Position numbers and translations under genes: made by a program
Notes under the pieces: generated by a model
What the model saw: only the letters and a program-made list of their open reading frames with translations
The model's database searches: none
Told to the model about the DNA's origin: nothing
Source: Bubalus kerabau
Taxonomy: Eukaryota; Chordata; Mammalia; Artiodactyla; Bovidae
Length of the DNA stretch: 64,000 nucleotides
Reading direction: 5' to 3'
NCBI RefSeq assembly: GCF_029407905.1
Contig: NC_073629.1
Span: 56,488,801 to 56,552,800 of the forward strand
Shown: in pieces, positions 57,745-64,000 of the stretch
Numbering within the stretch: position 1 is the stretch's first letter
How the letters are laid out: each line of letters starts with the position of its first letter

Positions 57745-57900
57745 GGAAGAACACCGGGAATCCTAGATGCTAAACCTGCCTTTGCCTCTGAGCATCGCTG
57801 TGGGCTTGGGCCGACGACTTCACTTCTCTGAGCCTCAGCTTCCTCCTAAGAAGTCTTGACTAGATGGTTGATAAGGCATCTCCTAGATCTAAGATTACGT
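57745..57900 (+). repeat. MIR fragment
   Basis: 'ctgtgggcttgggccgacga', 'ttctctgagcctcagcttcc' and 'tcctagatctaagattacgt' match a MIR variant. Confidence 0.65.
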
Positions 57901-58439
57901 AACTTTGAATTCCTTACATGTGAGGAGTTTGAAGGAAGATGGAGCCAAATCAATTTTGACAGGAAATAAAACATGGGGCTCAGAAATAAAACTACTGAAA
58001 GACCTGGAATAAAAATATAAACTCCAGGCTAAAGTTCTTAGAAATTTTTATCAATAATTATTTTACATCCTTTTAAAGGGCTTTATACTTTGCCCTTTAC
58101 TAATTTCTAGTTTTAGGTATGTTTCTTAGAAACACCATTGCTAACCATGAACAATTATCATCTCTCATGTCATAATTAACCATTTCTTTTTTTGAATGTT
58201 GATTAAAAGGGGAATAAAATCTTTCTTTATGATAGGTGCCATTGCTTGACAATTACAAGTCCCAAAATATGTCACAAAATAAGATGTTGGTTAATCTTTA
58301 AACCTGATCTTTGTTAGTTTGAGTCCTTAAAATCAGGAAGATTTTATGCTATAAGAACCCTACTTCTTGATAACTATATTGAAGTTTCATTACCAAAAAT
58401 GTATCATGGCCTCCTAATTAAAAAAATAAAATTCTCTGT
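57901..58439. other. No gene or repeat recognised
   Basis: AT-rich unique-looking DNA. Confidence 0.5.
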
Positions 58440-58620
58440 ATTACTGGTTGGTTGCTATATGTCAAACACTGTACTAAACATTTATTTAGTCCTCACCATA
58501 ATCTACTGCAAGAAGTGCTATAAAAGCTCCTTTTACAGATGAGGAAAGTAGAATGCAGAAATTTTAGTTACAAATTTGTAAACATCAGAGTTAGAACTCA
58601 AAACCTTTGTCAGTTCGGCT
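58440..58620 (+). repeat. MIR fragment
   Basis: 'ttatttagtcctcaccataa', 'ccttttacagatgaggaaag' and 'gagttagaactcaaaacctt' match MIR. Confidence 0.7.
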
Positions 58621-58859
58621 TTAAATGTTACACAATGTTTTAAATTATCGTCATTGGCAATGTTGTAAATGCTTAGTTTTCAATAGTTTGTTTTAATTTG
58701 AATACATACCATGATACTGGAATATTTAATAATTGATGGAATTAGTTCTTCTGTGCAATGTATGCATTCTTTCCACGTATAGTACTTTCAAATCTGACAA
58801 GGGACTATTATCCTCTAATCAGTGACCACATCTTGAGAGTATTTTATTTAACATATATA

Positions 58860-59085
58860 TAAATGAACTTATTATATACTAATCACCAACCTCTTACAGA
58901 TATCATCAATTAATTATCACTCTAATAAAATGAGTAAATACTATTATTATCTTTTGTATATATCCGATTGTACAGAGGAGAAAACTGAGACAGAGAAAGG
59001 TTAGAACTCTTGCCTGAGACCATAACGGCTAGTGAATGGCTGGAACTGAAACAGGTAGTCTGACTCAAGAGTCCAGGATTTTAAC
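58860..59085 (+). repeat. MIR fragment
   Basis: 'gtacagaggagaaaactgag', 'acagagaaaggttagaactc' and 'gaatggctggaactgaaaca' match MIR. Confidence 0.75.
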
Positions 59086-61181
59086 TAACTTATTGCACTT
59101 GGGATATTTTGTTTGTTTGCTTGTTTTAATGTTTGATATTGTCTTCTCACTTCGTAGTTTTAGAGGTTTGCACTTAAATGAACTGCTCTGACTACTGACA
59201 GATATTTGCCACCTCTCACAGGACTGCATAGTGAACTCACACGGGAATAGTCCAAAACCGTCCCCAGCGCTTGAGAATGTGCTGCCTAGTAGGCACTGGA
59301 CAAATGCCACAGGCTGCACAAGTTACAGAAAAACAAATACGGTGTATCAGTCTTTTTATTGCACTTGATTAACATCAAATAGTTTGGCAGTGATCTTCTT
59401 AGATAGTTTTACAGTGACAAGAATTCTAGGAATAAAAGTAGCAAGCATAGAGTTTGACTTCAAAGTTTGTCCATGCTAATTACCGAGCTAGTTTTTTCTC
59501 AGTATGGCAGCATTTTCCAAAGGCTTATACTTCAAATTTGAATCTTTCTGGGCTCCACTGTATCGATGAGCTCCTTATTTTAGAAAGCTCAGCTAACTTG
59601 AAGGCCATCAGCTCACTATTGGGTGGGAAGTCTTGAAAGGTGGGTAACTTTGGCAGCATACCAACTGTATCAACTACACACCCCCATTTTTCCTACCCTC
59701 TATGTTCCTTACTCCCCACAGGGTGCCTAAGAAAACAATCGGGTTATATTAGCTTGGCTTTATGGAAAAACTCAACTAACATATTTAACACACTGGCTAC
59801 GGGTTCATTAAAAACTGCCTTACGAAGTTGGCCCTGATACCAAGCAATATGAGGAGGAAAAAGCAAATTGTATTGAAAATCAGGACTTTCCAGCTGTTGG
59901 AATGAAACCCCCCAAGGGCTGTGGAGTTGTAATGTCTCAAGAATGGAAAGAAAGTGCTGAGTGCACTGCATTTCCGATGGCACCCACAGTTAGTAGATAC
60001 GCAGGTGATCCTGATGAGTTTAAGCTTCCTTCCCAGTTGGGGGACGGATGCTGTGACTGCGGTAATAGTGGGTGCATAAGAGACCCCAGCAAGAGTATAA
60101 GTGAAAGGGAGGGAGCCTTCCTGAAGACATGAATATCAAAGCTGAATGCTGATAGAGGACACAGTCAGTCAGCTTAGCTGGTGATGGCAGGCTCCTGCTG
60201 TGATAAAAAATATGAGGCAAAATATGAGGCAAATCTGATAAAAAGCATATTTTTAAACTGCTGTGCTTGAGACAGCATGGTTTAGTGCTTGGGCTTTCTC
60301 CCCAGTTCAGTTGCAAACTAAGCTGGCTCTGAGAACCTCTCCCTGCTTGGGAAAGCTGCTCCTCCAAGACAGGGCCGACATTTTTGGCGTGGTGGTCTGG
60401 AGAAGTTTGCATTGGCACCCTCTGGATTGAAACTGGACGCTGGATAAACAAAGTTCTGCAGTTCCCAGTGCTGCCAGACCCTTAAACTCCATAAACATCA
60501 GTATTCATCCCCCGCCCCCACCCCAGTGAAAATGAAAAGAAAATGAAACTGCGTTGGAGATTGTTTCCCTTGAATAAACACCAAACATACTCCAAAAACC
60601 AAAGCTGCTCTCCTCTCTGATATTAAGCCCAGTAATTACACTATGAAACCTAAGCCTATAAATTCAAGCTTGGGAAGGTAAAATTGTGGAGAGGGAGAAA
60701 CCTAGTAAAATGTGTTCACCCTGTCCATGTATAGACCTTTTTCTTTTGAACACTCTTCAGTATGATATAAATCTCACTCCACTGCAGTGAAAATCATTAC
60801 ACCCCACTGTTTCTACAATGTACCTCCCTTTCATACTCAGAATACTTGACTCAAATGCATAAGCATTTCAGGTACAAGAAAATTGGTGCCCTTCAGTATG
60901 TTAGAGTTTATTTTGTGTGTCTGGCAATGTGTGTTTCCCCCACATATCTGAAATGATGAAATCTTTGAAAATAGATGCTGGGGCTGTGTTATCCTGTCTA
61001 ACAGGTAACCCGCTTACCGGGAGGCTAAGTGTCTGAGAACAAGTTATGTTGTTTCAAATCAGGCCCAATTTGGGGTTGTCTGTTTGCTCAGGTGGCTACC
61101 ATTCTCCTAAATAAAATAATATCATTCAGGTCTCCCCAGAACTCTGGTTACAATGATACTCTTCCCTTAGTCATTCAGAAT
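59086..61181. other. No gene recognised
   Basis: Unique-looking DNA. A minus-strand 143-codon frame (60020-60451) is the longest here and shows no domain. The repeat-free stretch at about 60490-60700 contains a forkhead-like TGAATAAACA and could be constrained. Confidence 0.45.
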
Positions 61182-61234
61182 GAAATTCAGGCAACGAGAT
61201 GAAATTCAGGCAACGAGATGAAATTCAGGCAACT
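61182..61234. repeat. 19-bp tandem repeat, 2.8 copies
   Basis: The unit GAAATTCAGGCAACGAGAT occurs at 61182-61200 and 61201-61219, and a third partial copy runs to about 61234. The copies are identical. Confidence 0.97.
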
Positions 61235-62560
61235 TTGGAACTGACAATTAGGTACAGACATTGGAAAGAAGATTTTTTTGGCCTCACTTCTTTATCCCTA
61301 TTTTGCCTTCTTCTGAAGGTTGCATTAGTTTGAAAATAATGACAGAAGAACTTTGAGTTTCAATTCAGAATTTATTTGATTCATTTAATCTTTTAATATA
61401 GAGAAAGGTTTGGAATAGTTTGGACAATTAAAAGAAACTTTTTTAAAGAAAAGTTTTCTTATACTTGAAAAAATAGACCTTTTCCTGTTTAATAGAATGT
61501 TTTATGTGCCAGAAAGGCTAAAGCTAATATAGCAGTGAAATAAATAAACCCTCAGCCCACTTGGCCAAACATATCTCTTAGAACTGGATTTCTCAATTTT
61601 GAATTTAAAGGGAATTTGTCTACATTTTGGGATATGTATTTGTGCGTACTTTTGTCCTTTCTCTCCAATCTATTCTGTTTACAATATCTTTCTCTCTCTT
61701 TCCAGAAAGATGCGATTAGGGTCTTATCTTGCTTTTTTAATGTGGCTCTCTGCTTCCTTAATTTAGGGCACAGCTACATTTGTGCCAAGCGGGGCCTTGT
61801 ACTGGGCCATCTTGCCACATCTCTAAGTGCACCTGCTGGATAGCAAGGTCAATGCCTTCTAGCTCCGTGTGGTGCATACCCCTTCCACTGACCCAAACTG
61901 GAAACCGTTTAAACTTTGCTTGTGGCCTTTTCTTTCTCTCCCACATTCTATTCCTATATGTTCTCAAGCCTTCTTTTCCTCAGGCAAAGATAGATGAGAG
62001 TCACCACTTTTTATTGTCCTGGTGCCATTGGGGTGTTTTATTCTGCAGATCATAGCCTTTCACACACCTGTGAACATGCAGATAAGCAGGATGATGCATA
62101 AAAACTATTTTATTAAAGGCTAAGGTTTGCTAGAGACACAGCTATGTGTGGCTGTGGGCTCCCATTCTAGTTCAGCTTCCTTCAACTGCCTAACGTTCAA
62201 CTTTTATAACTGTCTGTCTATTATTCTATTCTAAAAATGACACACTAAAAATCCATCTTAAGAGTATAAGTAGAACCAGATAGTAAGCCCAAACAGATAT
62301 AAGACATATTTCCAAGTTAAATGGTAAAACTAGAGTCTCAACGTTCTAATGGGCTGATATTTATAAACTTATGCTAAAAAAAAAAACCAAGAGCTCTACT
62401 AATGTGACAATGGAATAATAGTGATGTTAAATACAGTTTTTAAAAACTGTGTTGGTCAAAGGGTAACTTCACATCTGGGTAATAGAAGAGAGGATGGGTT
62501 ATCAGAGTAACAGAGATTGGATAGAACAGGAAGATGAGAAAGACAGAAAATAAACTATGA
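61235..62560. other. No gene recognised
   Basis: Unique-looking DNA. A strong acceptor-like tract (tctttctctctctttccag, ending about 61705) has no matching donor or coding signal downstream. Confidence 0.45.
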
Positions 62561-62738
62561 AGGGACTTCCCTTGTGATCCAGTGGTTAGGGGTTAAGAAT
62601 CTGTCTTCCAATGCAGGGGATGTGGGTTCCATCCCTGGTAGGGGAAGATCCCGAATACTGTGGGGCAAATAAGATCTGTGCTGCAACTAAGATATGATGC
62701 AGCCAAATAAATAGTTATTAAAAAAAAGAAGAAGGAAG
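62561..62738 (+). mobile_element. CHR-type tRNA-Glu SINE
   Basis: 'agggacttcccttgtgatcc', 'atgcaggggatgtgggttcc', 'ctgtgctgcaactaagatat' and 'gcagccaaataaatagttat' give a nearly complete CHR-2-like element with an A-rich end. Confidence 0.94.
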
Positions 62739-63460
62739 AAAATGCATTATGAGAATGGCCCACAGACTAGTTAAGACTTTGGGGCCTTCTGTGTTATGAT
62801 GTAGTTTTTCAGTAAATACATCCTAGAAAGTCAAGTGATTATCTGAAGGGGTTATCATGTGAGTGGTATCTCAGATTCAACAGCACAATATAATTAGTTC
62901 ATTTGCAAATTTCAATTAGGGTGGGTAGAACAAAGTAGGAATGAACACTAATTGTTGTCAACCACATTCACAATAGCTAGATTTGTATCTCAGAATGCCC
63001 ATTCTGTTAATTTAGAACAGCAGATATAACTGATAAAAATATCTCTCTTAGCTGTGTGGAACTGTGTTCCTCACAGAGAAGTCTATTTAAGAAATATATT
63101 CAATGAGAAATGAAGTTGTATTATCTTAAAGGTTACTGTCATCAAGTAACAATCAATTGTTCTCCAATAGAATCATAAACAAAGGGAACCGATCATACAA
63201 ATGAGTAACTAATTAGTGTCAGAGTGCATACTCACTCCCCTAGATCATGTGGATCAAGGTACACCTACATTTCCCAAACTTAGCATTTTTCACATGACTA
63301 TAGTATGGGGTATAGTTGATTAAAATTTAAAATTATTTTACTTTGTGACTTTTTAGTTTCCTCAATAAGAGGAATCGTTAACAACCAAATTACAAATAGC
63401 ATAAAGGAATATCTTCTAACAACTTATTTACTAAATTCTAATCTGACATTTTGGTTTGGT
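62739..63460. other. No gene or repeat recognised
   Basis: AT-rich unique-looking DNA. Confidence 0.5.
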
Positions 63461-63725
63461 TAAGGCAATGGCAACCCACTCTAGTACTCTTGCCTGGAAA
63501 ATCCCATGGACGGAGGAGCCTGGTGGGCTGCAGTCCATGGAGTCCCTGAGGGTCGGACACGGCTGAGCGACTTCACTTTCACTTTTCACTTCCATGCATT
63601 GGAGAAGGAAATGGCAACCCACTCCAGTGTTCCTGCCTGGAGAATCCCAGGGATGGGGGAGCCTGGTGGGCTGCTGTCTATGGGGTCAAACAGAGTCGGA
63701 CACGACTGAAGTGACTTAGCAGCAA
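63461..63725 (+). mobile_element. Bov-A2 SINE dimer
   Basis: Two Bov-A monomers in plus orientation joined by a 'cacttttcacttccatgcat' linker, ending 'gtgacttagcagca'. It is the youngest-looking SINE in the window by closeness to the family consensus. No clean target-site duplication was found by eye. Confidence 0.97.
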
Positions 63726-64000
63726 GATAACCTAAGGACACATTCAATTTTTTAAAATGATGAATTCATAAAAAAGGGATTGTTAAGAATCAAGGGAAGA
63801 ACAAGAGAAAATTACAATCAAGTCCTTCTTCCCTTGCTTCACAAAGAAAGTGGTGAGGAAGAGGCACAATCCACTCAATTATTCTGAATCTTTCTTTCAG
63901 CCAGTTCATCTGATGTTTACCCCATTCCCACTCTCTTAGTCTGGAAATTTATGGCCCTATACTTGTCATTGCTTTGGATAGAAAGAATCACTTCCTCTGG
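63726..64000. other. No gene or repeat recognised
   Basis: Unique-looking DNA running off the window. Confidence 0.5.

Noticed and set aside
60020..60451. 143-codon minus-strand open frame
   Set aside because: No recognisable domain, and composition looks like random reading of mixed DNA. Without conservation data I would not call it a gene.

Overview
This is a ruminant (bovid-like) nuclear genomic window. The evidence is the repeat set. It has Bov-tA and Bov-A2 SINEs, CHR-type tRNA-Glu SINEs of cetartiodactyls, and several copies of the RTE-clade LINE BovB, all lying on an older mammalian background of MIR, L2, L1M/HAL1-like LINE, MER5 and MER2. The sequence is AT-rich and CpG-poor, and I see no CpG-island promoter. 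I recognise no protein-coding gene. Most open frames are short chance frames or readings of SINE and LINE sequence, so the window is best read as intergenic or deep-intronic DNA.

Layout. Positions 1-9000 hold MIR and other ancient fragments, two or three Bov-tA copies, an L1M-like fragment and a CT/TA microsatellite. Positions 9000-20000 are mostly unannotated single-copy DNA with a MER2 DNA transposon (about 12.1 kb), two MER5 copies (14.6-15.2 kb, the second split by a small A-tailed insertion with target-site duplications), a Bov-tA at 18.0 kb, and two possible exons by splice-site pattern (9111 onward and 9964-10074). Positions 20000-27300 hold an L2 3' end, an L1 piece, a BovB copy interrupted by a younger L1 with a clean 10-bp target-site duplication, two Bov-tA copies, MIRs, a MER2-like remnant with facing terminal repeats, another L2, and a 54-bp near-identical pair at 24.43 and 26.47 kb.

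Positions 27300-36300 are repeat-poor apart from four Bov-tA copies (28.99, 32.38, 34.12 kb and neighbours) and an almost perfect 74-bp tandem duplication at 29.63 kb. A repeat-free block at about 31.4-32.2 kb looks like a candidate conserved regulatory element. Positions 36300-46000 are LINE-dense. Two direct BovB copies, each about 1.3 kb, carry broken reverse transcriptase frames. They are accompanied by an L1M 3' UTR, an L1 3' end, and a HAL1/L1M series.

Positions 46000-64000 contain paired Bov-tA copies at 48 kb, Bov-A2 dimers at 50.9, 56.0 and 63.5 kb, a possible LTR at about 51.7-52.1 kb, a third large BovB fragment on the minus strand (52.56-53.27 kb), CHR SINEs at 53.65 and 62.56 kb, a possible exon at 54569-54672, a long TA-rich tract split by a Bov-tA at 57.2 kb, and a 19-bp tandem triplication at 61.2 kb.

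Nothing here acts as a gene pathway. The history readable in the window is retrotransposition: BovB most likely supplied the machinery that mobilised the Bov-A family (known relationship through shared 3' ends), and L1 the machinery for the A-tailed insertions. All family names come from recognising consensus sequence by eye, and boundaries of the ancient repeats are approximate.
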